A stretch of 64,000 nt of DNA from UBA5314 sp040217815. Lineage in GTDB: Bacteria > Bacillota > Syntrophomonadia > Syntrophomonadales > Syntrophomonadaceae. The stretch is taken from positions 87,835 through 151,834 of the forward strand of contig JBEHWI010000003.1 in assembly GCA_040217815.1 (NCBI GenBank), given 5' to 3'. Positions 34,526 to 43,068 of this stretch are shown here, in pieces (within the stretch, counting starts at the first letter, position 1; every line of letters begins with the position of its first letter). A program made the translations under genes and the position numbers. The notes beneath the pieces were generated by a model, which saw nothing but the letters and a program-made list of their open reading frames with translations, was not told the origin of the DNA and made no database searches.

Positions 34526-35704
34526 ATGTTTATTTATATCGACTGTTTTTCCGGCATTTCGGGTGATATGATGCTAGCCGGTTTAATTGAACTTGGATTC
34601 CCGCTGCAAGAGTTACATGAAACCATCCGGCAATTTGGCCTGGATATTGAAATAAATTCAGCAACCACCCGCGTCCAGGGTATTCAAGCCCGTTGGATTA
34701 AAATATTAGACAAAGCTCCCTTCCTGCGCAACCTGAGCGATATCAATTCTCTTATAGCAAAATCGGAACTACCAGTGCCGGTAAAGGAAAAAACCTGCCT
34801 TGCTTTTTCTCTTTTAGCCGAAGCTGAAGCTCAGGTGCACGGTATTTCCATAAATGACGTTCATTTTCATGAAATAGGCGCTGTTGATACCCTGGTTGAC
34901 ATCGTCGGAGCATTTTATGGCCTCCACTATTTAGGCATCGACGAACTTTTCTGCGCTTCCATTCCCTGGAGCGACGGTCCTATCACAATGCAGCACGGCC
35001 TTTATCCTGGGCCGGCACCGGCCACGGCGGTGCTTCTCAAAGGGATGCCCTGTCATGGGGTAAAGGCCGGTATGGAACTTGTTACCCCTACTGGTGCCGC
35101 CCTCTTAAGAGCTCTAAGCCCGCAATTTGGCACTCTTCCTGAGTTTTCACCCGAGAAGCTGGCTTATGGAGCTGGCAGTAACCGGCGGAGCGATTCAGTT
35201 CCCAATGTCCTGCGTCTGATATTGGGAAAAAAGATCCCTTCCACCCTGGAACAACAGGAAATAGCGGTACTTCAGACCCAGATTGACGACATGAGCCCTG
35301 AACACTATTCTTTTTTGTGTGAAACCCTTCTGCAGAATCCTGGTGTAATCGATGTTTATACAGGTCAAATAATAATGAAGAAGGCCCGGCCTGGTTATTT
35401 ACTTACGGTCTTAACCCGCCCCGAATTCGCCGGTCAGGTTTCTTCTGCCATTATTCTTCGCTCTACGAGTAATGGAGTTCGCTGCTCCTACCAATCCCGC
35501 CTGGTTGCCGAACATTGTTTTGAGACCATTGACAGTCCATGGGGTATTATTACCGTCAAATCGGTTCTCTTGCCCGACGGCAGCCGCCGTTATAAACCTG
35601 AATACGAAGACTGCAAAACAATTGCCCTCCAACAAAAACTCCCGATTATGCATATATACCAGTATGCTTTGGAGCATTGCCTAAAACAGCCTGGAGTGGA
35701 ATGA
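34526..35704 (+). CDS. larC: Nickel-pincer cofactor biosynthesis protein LarC
   Basis: LarC inserts nickel into the pyridinium-based pincer cofactor used by lactate racemase and related enzymes. The signature start YIDCFSGISGDMMLAGLIEL is clear, followed by VHFHEIGAVDTLVDIVGAFY and TPTGAALLRAL. Length is 392 aa in one frame; in some species larC needs a frameshift, here it does not. GGAGGAGG precedes the ATG. No larA, larB or larE is in the window, so its partner genes must lie elsewhere. It is a lone plus-strand gene before the parS sites. Confidence 0.9.
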   Translation: MFIYIDCFSGISGDMMLAGLIELGFPLQELHETIRQFGLDIEINSATTRVQGIQARWIKILDKAPFLRNLSDINSLIAKSELPVPVKEKTCLAFSLLAEAEAQVHGISINDVHFHEIGAVDTLVDIVGAFYGLHYLGIDELFCASIPWSDGPITMQHGLYPGPAPATAVLLKGMPCHGVKAGMELVTPTGAALLRALSPQFGTLPEFSPEKLAYGAGSNRRSDSVPNVLRLILGKKIPSTLEQQEIAVLQTQIDDMSPEHYSFLCETLLQNPGVIDVYTGQIIMKKARPGYLLTVLTRPEFAGQVSSAIILRSTSNGVRCSYQSRLVAEHCFETIDSPWGIITVKSVLLPDGSRRYKPEYEDCKTIALQQKLPIMHIYQYALEHCLKQPGVE

Positions 35705-35707
35705 AAA

Positions 35708-35723
35708 TGTTTCACGTGAAACA
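35708..35723. promoter_or_regulatory. parS site 1
   Basis: TGTTTCACGTGAAACA is an exact match to the 16-bp palindromic parS consensus bound by ParB. It lies 3 bp after the larC stop and just downstream of parB. A second copy is 32 bp away. Confidence 0.95.
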
Positions 35724-35739
35724 ATAGGGGCTAGCCAGG

Positions 35740-35755
35740 TGTTTCACGTGAAACA
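35740..35755. promoter_or_regulatory. parS site 2
   Basis: This is an identical TGTTTCACGTGAAACA, 32 bp centre-to-centre from site 1 (three helical turns). The pair lies between the convergent larC and parB genes. Confidence 0.95.
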
Positions 35756-35775
35756 TTTATTTATGAACATTCTTT

Positions 35776-36612
35776 TTAGTCTATTGGGATCCCGATTATC
35801 TCGAGAATTCTCTCCAAGTCCTCTTCGTCAAAATAAGGAATCTCCAGAATCCCTCCCTTTTTTTTGGTTTTAATTCTGGCCTTGGTTGACAGATGCTTTT
35901 GTATTCTCTCTTCAATTTCCAGGACTTCAATGGTTGTCTTATCCGACTTTAGTGATTTCTTGCTCTTCCTAACCTTTTCTTCAATATCTCTGACACTAAT
36001 CCCTTTACCGGCTATCTGTTCAGCCATGCGGTATTGTTCGGTCTCGCTTAACCCAACCAGAGCCCGGGCATGCCCGGCGCTTATCATGCCCTTTTCCACC
36101 ATATCCAATACCTTTTGGGGAAGGCTCAACAATCTAATGGTATTGGCAATGTGGCTTCTGCTCTTGCCCAGCCGGCTGCTCAACTGTTCCTGGGTATAGT
36201 TGAATTCTTCGCTCAGTTTTTGTAAGGCCCTTGCTTCTTCCACTGCGTTCAAATCTTTTCTCTGCAGGTTCTCTACCAGGGATATTTCAGCAGCCTGAGC
36301 ATCGGGCATTTCCTTCACCACGGCGGGAATACTCTTCAATTCTGCCAGCCGGGCAGCACGCCAACGCCTTTCTCCGGCCACGATTTGGTATATTCCTCCT
36401 ATAGGCCTGAGAAGAATGGGCTGCAATACTCCATGTTGTTTTATTGATTCTGACAGTTCCCGCAGGCTCTCTTCATCAAAGCTCTGCCTGGGTTGATCCG
36501 GTCTGGCCTGAATCAAGTCCATTTCAATATCATTGATTGTATATAATGTCTCTTCATCATTAGATAATAGCGCTTCCAGTCCTCTTCCCAGGCCCCTAAC
36601 TCCTTTAACCAC
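35776..36612 (-). CDS. parB: Chromosome-partitioning protein ParB (Spo0J)
   Basis: ParB binds parS and spreads as a CTP-dependent clamp. I place the start at GTG 36612 (MVKGVRGLGRGLEALLSND), preceded by GGAGGTG; it overlaps the parA stop. The longer frame upstream is unlikely. Motifs are RPDQPRQSF, the CTP-binding VAGERRWRAARLAEL, and the HTH TQEQLSSRLGKSRSHIANTI followed by GMISAGHARALVGL. The C-terminal dimer domain ends in RILEIIGIPID. Length is 278 aa. The two parS sites lie 20 bp beyond its stop. Confidence 0.96.
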   Translation of the reverse strand: MVKGVRGLGRGLEALLSNDEETLYTINDIEMDLIQARPDQPRQSFDEESLRELSESIKQHGVLQPILLRPIGGIYQIVAGERRWRAARLAELKSIPAVVKEMPDAQAAEISLVENLQRKDLNAVEEARALQKLSEEFNYTQEQLSSRLGKSRSHIANTIRLLSLPQKVLDMVEKGMISAGHARALVGLSETEQYRMAEQIAGKGISVRDIEEKVRKSKKSLKSDKTTIEVLEIEERIQKHLSTKARIKTKKKGGILEIPYFDEEDLERILEIIGIPID

Positions 36613-37366
36613 GCTCCAACACCTCCATTGCCAGCTCACTGTAAACCTCCGCCCCACGTGATTTGGGATCGTATTGAATAATCGGTATACCGTGGCTGGG
36701 TGCTTCACTTAATCGAACATTTCTTGGGATAATGGTCCGGTACACTTCTTTGCTAAAATGTTTCTTAACCTCGTCTACTACCTCAATAGAAAGGTTGGTG
36801 CGTCCATCAAACATGGTAAAAACTATACCTTCGATTACCAGGGCCGGATTTAGCCTTCTTTTGACCAGTTGCACAGTATCAACCAGCATACTTAAGCCTT
36901 CCAGCGCGTAATATTCGCACTGCAGCGGTATTAAAACCGAATTGGCGGCCGTCAGTGCATTTATGGTCAGGAGTCCTAATGAGGGAGGGCAGTCCAGAAT
37001 TATGTACTGATAATACTGTCTAACATCTTTCAGTGCTTTTCGCAGGCGATATTCCCTTTGGTGAATGTCGGCCAGCTCTACTTCCGCACCTGCCAGCTGA
37101 ATATTTGAAGGAAGAACATTGAGGAGTGGGACGCTGGTTGTTTTGATAATACTAGCTGCGTCCTTATCTTCTAATAATAGATCATATATGGACAGGGCGT
37201 CTTTCCGTCTACTAATCCCCAACCCACTGCTGGCGTTTCCCTGCGGGTCGCAGTCCACCAACAAAACCCGGTGCCCCAGGTTGGCTATACAGGCTGACAG
37301 ATTTACGGCCGTTGTAGTCTTTCCGACACCTCCTTTTTGATTGGTTACGGCAACAATTTTGGTCAT
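36605..37366 (-). CDS. parA: Chromosome-partitioning ATPase ParA (Soj)
   Basis: This is a Walker-type ATPase with the deviant P-loop NQKGGVGKTTTAVNLSA (about 8-24), LLVDCDPQGNASSGL (about 36-50) and IILDCPPSLGLLT. It drives origin segregation with ParB and in sporulating Firmicutes also acts on DnaA. Length is 253 aa. It overlaps the parB start by 8 bp, so the pair is coupled. A terminator separates it from noc upstream. Confidence 0.97.
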   Translation of the reverse strand: MTKIVAVTNQKGGVGKTTTAVNLSACIANLGHRVLLVDCDPQGNASSGLGISRRKDALSIYDLLLEDKDAASIIKTTSVPLLNVLPSNIQLAGAEVELADIHQREYRLRKALKDVRQYYQYIILDCPPSLGLLTINALTAANSVLIPLQCEYYALEGLSMLVDTVQLVKRRLNPALVIEGIVFTMFDGRTNLSIEVVDEVKKHFSKEVYRTIIPRNVRLSEAPSHGIPIIQYDPKSRGAEVYSELAMEVLERG

Positions 37367-37439
37367 GGTCTTCCACCTTTCGAAAAGCTACAAATTATAA
37401 TTTCCTCCTGCAGTAAAGGAAATCCTGCCTGAAATAATA

Positions 37440-37469
37440 AAAGCACTCCATCGTGACTACGGAGTGCTT
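37440..37469 (-). terminator. Terminator of the mnmG-rsmG-noc run
   Basis: AAGCACTCC and GGAGTGCTT pair around an 11-nt loop. On the minus strand it is followed by TTATTATTTC. It lies 40 bp after the noc stop and before parA. Confidence 0.7.
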
Positions 37470-37509
37470 CCTATTATTATCATATATGATTCTGCTTTTT
37501 GCCAGTTAA

Positions 37510-38367
37510 TTACGGGGACAAAGCCCTCATATTGCGAGTTTTTTTAGCAATACGAATTACAATCTCATAATTTAGCTCATCTTCTTTTTCTTGCAGGTTC
37601 ATCTCCACGCCTGTTTGTTTTGCCCTGCGAACCGTTTCCTTTATGGTATTCACAAATATCCTGGCATCTTTTATAAAGATTGAAACCGCTTGATTGTTAT
37701 TCCGGCCCTTGTTTTCAGGGGTGATTAAATTTTCTCTAAGCCGCTCCACCATTTCCTCGGTTTCCTTTACAGTCAAATCTTTCTCATATATTTTGTGCAA
37801 AACGTCTATTTGGGCCTCCCCGTTCTGCAAACGTAATAAGGCCCGGGCATGCCTTTCGCTCACCGTACCAGTATTAATATGGCTTCGCACCGTTTCACTG
37901 AGTTTTAACAATCTCAACTTGTTGGCTACAGCCGATTGGCTTTTTCCCACCTTTTTGGCTACTTCTTCCTGAGTCATACCAAACACGTTTATTAGAATAC
38001 TGTAGGCGCTGGCTTCTTCAAAATAGTTCAGCTCACGCCTTTGTAGGTTTTCTATCAAAGAAACAGCGGCCATTTGTTCGTCATCCATTTCTTCAATAAT
38101 AGCCGGAATCTCCTTCAAGCCCAAATAGTGACAGGCTCTATATCTTCGCTCTCCGGCAATTATCTGGTAGCCTTTTCCTTGCTCTCTCACTACTATTGGT
38201 TGAATTAAACCGTAGTTTTCTATGGATGCAGCCAGTTCTTCGATCTCTTTGTCATCAAATTCCCTGCGGGGCTGGAACGGATTGCGCACGATCTGGCTCA
38301 GTGGTACTTCACTTATCTTGCGCCCTCCTCGGTTGCCGATCCATTTTTCCCATTTCTTTTTAACCAT
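37510..38367 (-). CDS. noc: Nucleoid occlusion protein Noc (ParB-like)
   Basis: This 285-aa ParB paralogue prevents division over the chromosome. It has LSQIVRNPFQPRREFDDKEI near the N-terminus, the CTP-binding IIAGERRYRACHYLGL, and the HTH TQEEVAKKVGKSQSAVANKL. The first ~15 residues (MVKKKWEKWIGNRGG) are basic with Trp, like the membrane-targeting amphipathic helix of Noc. Its position between rsmG and parA is the standard noc location. The C-terminal third is less conserved than in ParB. Confidence 0.93.
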   Translation of the reverse strand: MVKKKWEKWIGNRGGRKISEVPLSQIVRNPFQPRREFDDKEIEELAASIENYGLIQPIVVREQGKGYQIIAGERRYRACHYLGLKEIPAIIEEMDDEQMAAVSLIENLQRRELNYFEEASAYSILINVFGMTQEEVAKKVGKSQSAVANKLRLLKLSETVRSHINTGTVSERHARALLRLQNGEAQIDVLHKIYEKDLTVKETEEMVERLRENLITPENKGRNNNQAVSIFIKDARIFVNTIKETVRRAKQTGVEMNLQEKEDELNYEIVIRIAKKTRNMRALSP

Positions 38368-38376
38368 GCCAACCTC

Positions 38377-39024
38377 CTAAAGGGGTCTCTTTCCTGGTAT
38401 TCCAGTTCTTCGCGGATACTTGTCCGGAGTTTCCTTGCGCTTTTCAACCACCACCAGGGAGCGGTCCAATCCTTCCATAAGACAGTAATTATATACCTCG
38501 GTTACTTCTCCACCCAGCATCTCCAGGGCATGCTGGGCTTCCTGGATCTCGTTCTGATAATTAACACTCTTCCACATGAGCAGACGGCCGCCTATCTTAA
38601 GAAACGGGAGGGCATATTCGACCAGAACCGCTGCTGATGCCACCGCCCTGCTGGTAGCCACTTCATACATTCCACGCCTTTTGGGGTCGCGCCCGGCAAC
38701 TTCGGCTCTCTCTTTTAAAACTTCGACATTCTTGAGTTCCAGTTCTTCAACCATACTTTGAAGGAACTCGCTTTTCTTCTGATCCGACTCCAGTAGAGTT
38801 ACATGACAGTCAGGCTTCATGATAGCCAGCACCATGCCCGGAAAGCCAGCTCCGCTGCCGATGTCTATAACTCTCTGGCAGCTGAACTCGATAAGCTTAA
38901 TAGCTTCCATACTGTCCCTGACATGCTTGGCAACTTCCAGGACAGGATTCTTCCGACTTACCAGGTTCTGTTTTTGATTTTCTAGAAGGATCAGTTCGGC
39001 GTATCTATTTACAGTATATTCCAT
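38377..39024 (-). CDS. rsmG: 16S rRNA (guanine-527-N7) methyltransferase RsmG
   Basis: This SAM-dependent enzyme makes m7G527 in 16S rRNA. The SAM-binding motif is RVIDIGSGAGFPGMVLAIM (about 65-83), and YEVATSRAVASAAVLVEYALP is also typical. It is 215 aa. The family name GidB is older. It lies 9 bp after mnmG and 9 bp before noc on the same strand. Confidence 0.96.
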   Translation of the reverse strand: MEYTVNRYAELILLENQKQNLVSRKNPVLEVAKHVRDSMEAIKLIEFSCQRVIDIGSGAGFPGMVLAIMKPDCHVTLLESDQKKSEFLQSMVEELELKNVEVLKERAEVAGRDPKRRGMYEVATSRAVASAAVLVEYALPFLKIGGRLLMWKSVNYQNEIQEAQHALEMLGGEVTEVYNYCLMEGLDRSLVVVEKRKETPDKYPRRTGIPGKRPL

Positions 39025-39033
39025 GTGCTCCTC

Positions 39034-40908
39034 TTATTTCCTTCTTTTCTTTTCCAAATTTATTAAGAGAACATTTATATCGGCCGGATTGACTCCTGAA
39101 ATACGGGCCGCCTGGCCTATAGATGCTGGCCTGACTTTCTCCAGTTTTTGGAGAGCCTCATTGGAAAGGCCGTAAACCTCCCCATACACTATACCTTCTG
39201 GTATTTTCCGATCTTCAAGCTTCTCAAACCTTCTTACCTGTTCCTCTTGCTTCCTTATATAACCTTCATACTTGGACTGAATCTCAAGCTGTTCAAGAAC
39301 GTCTAAGTCCATATCTCCCAGGTATCCTCTGCTCTGCAAGTCCTCAATCTTGACCTCGGGGCGCCGCAATATCTCCCACAAGCTTACCCGGTCCCGCAGT
39401 GGAGCTGAATTTTGTTCCTGTAAAAACTGAGCCATTCCCTGATCCAGAGGCGTATAATTTTGGCTTTGCATATTCATTTTGTGTTTTTCGATCATATCCA
39501 CTTTTATCTGGTAAATTTCCCACCTTTTATCGTCAACCAGACCGATCTCTCTACCGATTTTGGTCAGCCTCAAATCTGCGTTATCCTGCCTCAGCAATAG
39601 CCGGTATTCGGCCCGTGATGTCAGCAGGCGGTACGGCTCCTCGTTGTCTTTGGTTACCAGATCGTCAATTAACACGCCCAGATAGGCCTGGCTGCGTTTT
39701 ATTATCAGGGGCTCTTTTTCTTGAACCTTGCGAGCTGCGTTAATTCCGGCTATCAGTCCTTGCGCAGCAGCCTCTTCATATCCTGAAGTGCCGTTTATCT
39801 GCCCTGCGGTAAATAATCCATCAACGGTTCTGGCCTCCAGGCTTAATTTCAATTGTGATGGAATAACATAGTCATATTCAATGGCATATCCGGTCCTTAT
39901 CATCTTCACCTTCTCCAGACCCGGTATGCTATGCAATACCGCCATCTGCACATCTTCCGGCAGGCTTGTATTTAAGCCCTGAACGTACATCTCGTCCGTA
40001 TTACGGCCTTCAGGCTCAACGAACAACTGGTGAGAATCCTTGTGGGCGAAGCGCACCACTTTATCTTCGAAGGAAGGGCAGTACCTCGGCCCGCGGCCTT
40101 TAATTACTCCGGTAAACAGCGGTGCCCTTTCAATATTATCCATTACAATTTGGTGGGTTGCCGGGGTGCTGTGGGTCAACCAGCAGGGTATCTGCTCCCG
40201 TTTCAGCCTGGGGCTTATATATGAAAAGCGCAAAGGCCTGGGATCCCCGGGCTGCTCAATCATTTTGCTAAAATCAACTGTTTTCCGATCAATACGCGGA
40301 GGTGTTCCAGTCTTGAAACGGCCCAGTTCAAGACCCAGATCCCTTAAGCTCTGAGACAGTGCAGTTGCGGGGAACTGGTTTCCCGGTCCTCCGTCATATA
40401 TGACATCACCAATAATTATCCGCCCTTTTAAATAGGTTCCGGTGGTTACTACCACCGCCCGGCAGCTAAAACGGGCCCCGGTTTTGGTCACCACCGCGCT
40501 TATTCTTCCATGGTCGGCTTCAATCCCTTGAATCTCGGCCATCAAAATATCCAGATCGGGTTGGTTTTGCAGTGTCCTGACCATTTCCTGGTGGTATTCC
40601 TGTTTATCGGCCTGGGCCCTCAGTGCCTGAACGGCCGGGCCCTTGCCGGTATTTATTATCCTTATCTGAATGTTACTCTTGTCAATATTTACCCCCATTT
40701 CTCCGCCCAGGGCATCAATTTCCCTTACCACCTGGGCTTTGGCAGGCCCTCCCACCGATGGATTACAGGGCATTTGGGCAATGGTATCGATATTCAAGGT
40801 AACCATAAGAGTTTGACAACCCATTCGTGCAGCCGCCAGGGCCGCCTCACATCCGGCGTGCCCGGCGCCAATTACAACAACATCATATTGTCCGGCATCG
40901 TACTTCAT
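39034..40908 (-). CDS. mnmG: tRNA uridine 5-carboxymethylaminomethyl modification protein MnmG
   Basis: With MnmE this FAD protein installs the cmnm5 group at wobble U34 of certain tRNAs. The N-terminal Rossmann motif is DVVVIGAGHAGCEAALAAARM (key residues GAGHAGCEAA, about 10-25). DALGGEMG, KTGTPPRIDRKT and INGTSGYEEAAAQGLIAGINA are also present. Length is 624 aa, as usual. A fold-back element separates it from mnmE, which is on the same strand upstream. Confidence 0.97.
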   Translation of the reverse strand: MKYDAGQYDVVVIGAGHAGCEAALAAARMGCQTLMVTLNIDTIAQMPCNPSVGGPAKAQVVREIDALGGEMGVNIDKSNIQIRIINTGKGPAVQALRAQADKQEYHQEMVRTLQNQPDLDILMAEIQGIEADHGRISAVVTKTGARFSCRAVVVTTGTYLKGRIIIGDVIYDGGPGNQFPATALSQSLRDLGLELGRFKTGTPPRIDRKTVDFSKMIEQPGDPRPLRFSYISPRLKREQIPCWLTHSTPATHQIVMDNIERAPLFTGVIKGRGPRYCPSFEDKVVRFAHKDSHQLFVEPEGRNTDEMYVQGLNTSLPEDVQMAVLHSIPGLEKVKMIRTGYAIEYDYVIPSQLKLSLEARTVDGLFTAGQINGTSGYEEAAAQGLIAGINAARKVQEKEPLIIKRSQAYLGVLIDDLVTKDNEEPYRLLTSRAEYRLLLRQDNADLRLTKIGREIGLVDDKRWEIYQIKVDMIEKHKMNMQSQNYTPLDQGMAQFLQEQNSAPLRDRVSLWEILRRPEVKIEDLQSRGYLGDMDLDVLEQLEIQSKYEGYIRKQEEQVRRFEKLEDRKIPEGIVYGEVYGLSNEALQKLEKVRPASIGQAARISGVNPADINVLLINLEKKRRK

Positions 40909-40953
40909 CCGTTTATGCTCTCCTCCTGTTGATTCCGTTAAGATTTGTGACTC

Positions 40954-41342
40954 ACATTCGTAGTTGACAGAATTATGGATTCGGAGAAACTTGCGAAGGA
41001 GCCTAGTAATTCACCCTCCGGGTACTACATATGTTCGCTCTGCTCACCACTAAGGTTGACCTGCGAAGGAGAGAAGCGAAAGAGGTCGAGCACCAAGGAT
41101 GGTGCGAGCGCGCTACTGAGGCCGCTGCTCAAGGCTTTGCCTTTCGATCCATCGGCACTAGGCGAAACATCGTCGCCTTCGCACGGACGTGAATTAGCGG
41201 CGTCGACCCTCCTTAATCGCGACCAAAGGTCGCATCGGAAGTGCCCGTTAGGGCGAGCCTCTTGAGCTTCGATACAAGCAGTAGTTATTACTTGGCGACG
41301 AAGCTGGCTCGAAGAAGCCATGATTCTGTCAGCTGCGAATGT
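40954..41342. mobile_element. Fold-back element between mnmE and mnmG, 389 bp
   Basis: The terminal inverted repeats are 25 bp with 22 identities. The left end begins ACATTCGTAGTTGACAGAAT; the right end is 41318-41342. The interior is GC-rich with many small hairpins (GCGACCAAAGGTCGC, GCCCGTTAGGGC, GCACCAAGGATGGTGC). Open frames of 96-98 codons exist on both strands, but they have no RBS or recognisable protein, so I treat it as non-coding. It resembles a non-autonomous transposable element or a structured-RNA repeat. It ends 13 bp before the mnmE stop codon. Confidence 0.65.
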
Positions 41343-41354
41343 TTTACTTCATCC

Positions 41355-42734
41355 TTACTTTCCTATACAAAAGTCATGGAAAATCCTGTTTATCACGTCT
41401 TCCTTAAGGCTTTTGCCGCTTATCTCTCCTAAACTTTCGAGAGTCCCGCCAATATCAACGGCCAAACAATCAAGGGGCAATGTACCCATGTTGTTCAAGC
41501 CATCCTCCAGGGACTTTACACCCTTTTCCATTGAACGCTTTTGTCTCAGGTTGAAGGCTACTTCATAGTCTTCGCCTTCCAAAAGGCCTGAAAAAACCAT
41601 TTCTTCTATAGTATTTTCAAGTAGTTCCAACCCCTGCCCTTCCTTAACCGAAACCCATATTACCGTTCTTTGGTAAAAATGTTTCTCAATATCATCCGCC
41701 TTGATCATTCTCTCGGCAAGATCGTCTTTGTTGACAAGGATAATTATCTTATGTTCTTCAATACTCTTAAATATCTCAAGATCCTCTCTGGCCAGGCCGC
41801 TTCCTACGTCCAATACCATAATTATTAAATCCGCCCCTTCAATGGCCTGACGCGACCGTTGGACGCCTATGCTTTCAACTGGATCTTTTGTATCCCTTAT
41901 TCCGGCTGTATCCATTATCTTCACCGGTATCCCCCGGATATTTATATAGTCCTCTATTACATCCCTGGTGGTACCGGGCAGTTCAGTGACGATGGCCTTT
42001 TCCTGTTTCACCAGAGCGTTCAACAGGCTTGACTTCCCCACGTTGGGTTTGCCTATAATGGCAGCCTTGATTCCATCACGATATATCTCACCCCGTTGTG
42101 ACGAACTTAGCAACTTTTTCATGTGGTCTATCTGATTGGCGATCCTCACCTTTAGCTCCTCATAGTCCGGCTCCTCAACTTCGTCAGGAAAATCAACACT
42201 TGCTTCTATGGCAGCGTTAATACCGATCAACTCATCTTCAATCAATCCAATCTCTTTGCCTATTGTTCCTTCCAGTTGATTTAAGGCCACTTTTAAACCT
42301 TTTTCCGTTTTCGCCCTTATAATGTCAATTACCGCTTCAGCCTGGCTGGCATCCATCCTGCCGTTTAGAAACGCCCTTTTGGTAAATTCCCCCGGCTCGG
42401 CCAATCTTACGTTGCAATCCAGGACTCGTTTTAAACATCTGCGAGCAGGTAAAATACCTCCATGACAATTTATTTCAACCACATCTTCACCGGTATAACT
42501 TTTGGGGCCTCGCATTATTCCAATCAAAACTTCGTCAATTTTAAGACCTCGGTCATCAACAATATGACCCAGGGTAAGACTGTAACCAGGCCTCTCTTTT
42601 ATATCCACTCCAGGGCTATGCGGTTTAAATATCCTGGCTACTTGATTTATAACCCCCGGCCCGCTAAGTCTGATTATGGCAATCCCACCTTCACCCGGAG
42701 GTGTTGACAGGGCTGCAATGACATCTTGTATCAT
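41355..42734 (-). CDS. mnmE: tRNA modification GTPase MnmE
   Basis: MnmE works with MnmG on wobble uridines. The N-terminal tetrahydrofolate-binding domain starts DVIAALSTPPGEGGIAIIRLSG. The inserted G domain has IGKPNVGKSSLLNALV (about 224-239), ELPGTTRD and MDTAGIRDT. The C-terminus ends in the catalytic CIGK. Length is 459 aa. In most Firmicutes jag precedes mnmE; here a sigma-54 activator and a small gene intervene. Confidence 0.97.
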   Translation of the reverse strand: MIQDVIAALSTPPGEGGIAIIRLSGPGVINQVARIFKPHSPGVDIKERPGYSLTLGHIVDDRGLKIDEVLIGIMRGPKSYTGEDVVEINCHGGILPARRCLKRVLDCNVRLAEPGEFTKRAFLNGRMDASQAEAVIDIIRAKTEKGLKVALNQLEGTIGKEIGLIEDELIGINAAIEASVDFPDEVEEPDYEELKVRIANQIDHMKKLLSSSQRGEIYRDGIKAAIIGKPNVGKSSLLNALVKQEKAIVTELPGTTRDVIEDYINIRGIPVKIMDTAGIRDTKDPVESIGVQRSRQAIEGADLIIMVLDVGSGLAREDLEIFKSIEEHKIIILVNKDDLAERMIKADDIEKHFYQRTVIWVSVKEGQGLELLENTIEEMVFSGLLEGEDYEVAFNLRQKRSMEKGVKSLEDGLNNMGTLPLDCLAVDIGGTLESLGEISGKSLKEDVINRIFHDFCIGK

Positions 42735-42753
42735 GCCTTCTAGCTCCTTACTT

Positions 42754-42948
42754 TCATTGCGTTTGGGCCAATTGTTGTCTGGTCTTTTTGATTTTTTGTC
42801 TATATATATTTACTTTTTGTCTTTTATTGTGAACCAGGTTCTGGTAGACTTCAATATTGTTCCTATCTTCTTCGATGACTAAATTCTCGCAGTTATTCTT
42901 GCCACCTGCAATCCTATCTAAAATAAACCTCCCTGATAAATCTTTCAA
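42754..42948 (-). CDS. Doubtful small basic ORF upstream of mnmE
   Basis: This is a 64-codon frame starting at TTG, 19 bp before mnmE on the same strand. The product is basic and helical (KRQKVNIYRQKIKKTRQQL), with no recognised family. A weak AGAAGGAT lies 12-13 bases before the TTG. It may be a leader peptide or just a frame in the mnmE 5' region. The DNA is AT-rich here, which favours neither. Confidence 0.2.
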   Translation of the reverse strand: MKDLSGRFILDRIAGGKNNCENLVIEEDRNNIEVYQNLVHNKRQKVNIYRQKIKKTRQQLAQTQ

Positions 42949-43068
42949 CTACGATTTTTTATCCTTCTGACATTTATTGTCTTCCCGTTAAGCCTAAAGG
43001 ATTTGTAATATAAATAGAGAAATGATGAACTAATAAACTATTATCTTTTTTGCCCCCCGCTTTCGGAG

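Noticed and set aside
35776..36708. Long parB start at 36708
   Set aside because: The extra 32 residues lie within the parA coding region and are unlike ParB N-termini; the GTG at 36612 has a good RBS.
40975..41321. ORFs of about 96-98 codons on both strands of the fold-back element
   Set aside because: Open frames on both strands are expected in GC-rich repeat DNA; there is no RBS and the composition does not look like a folded protein.
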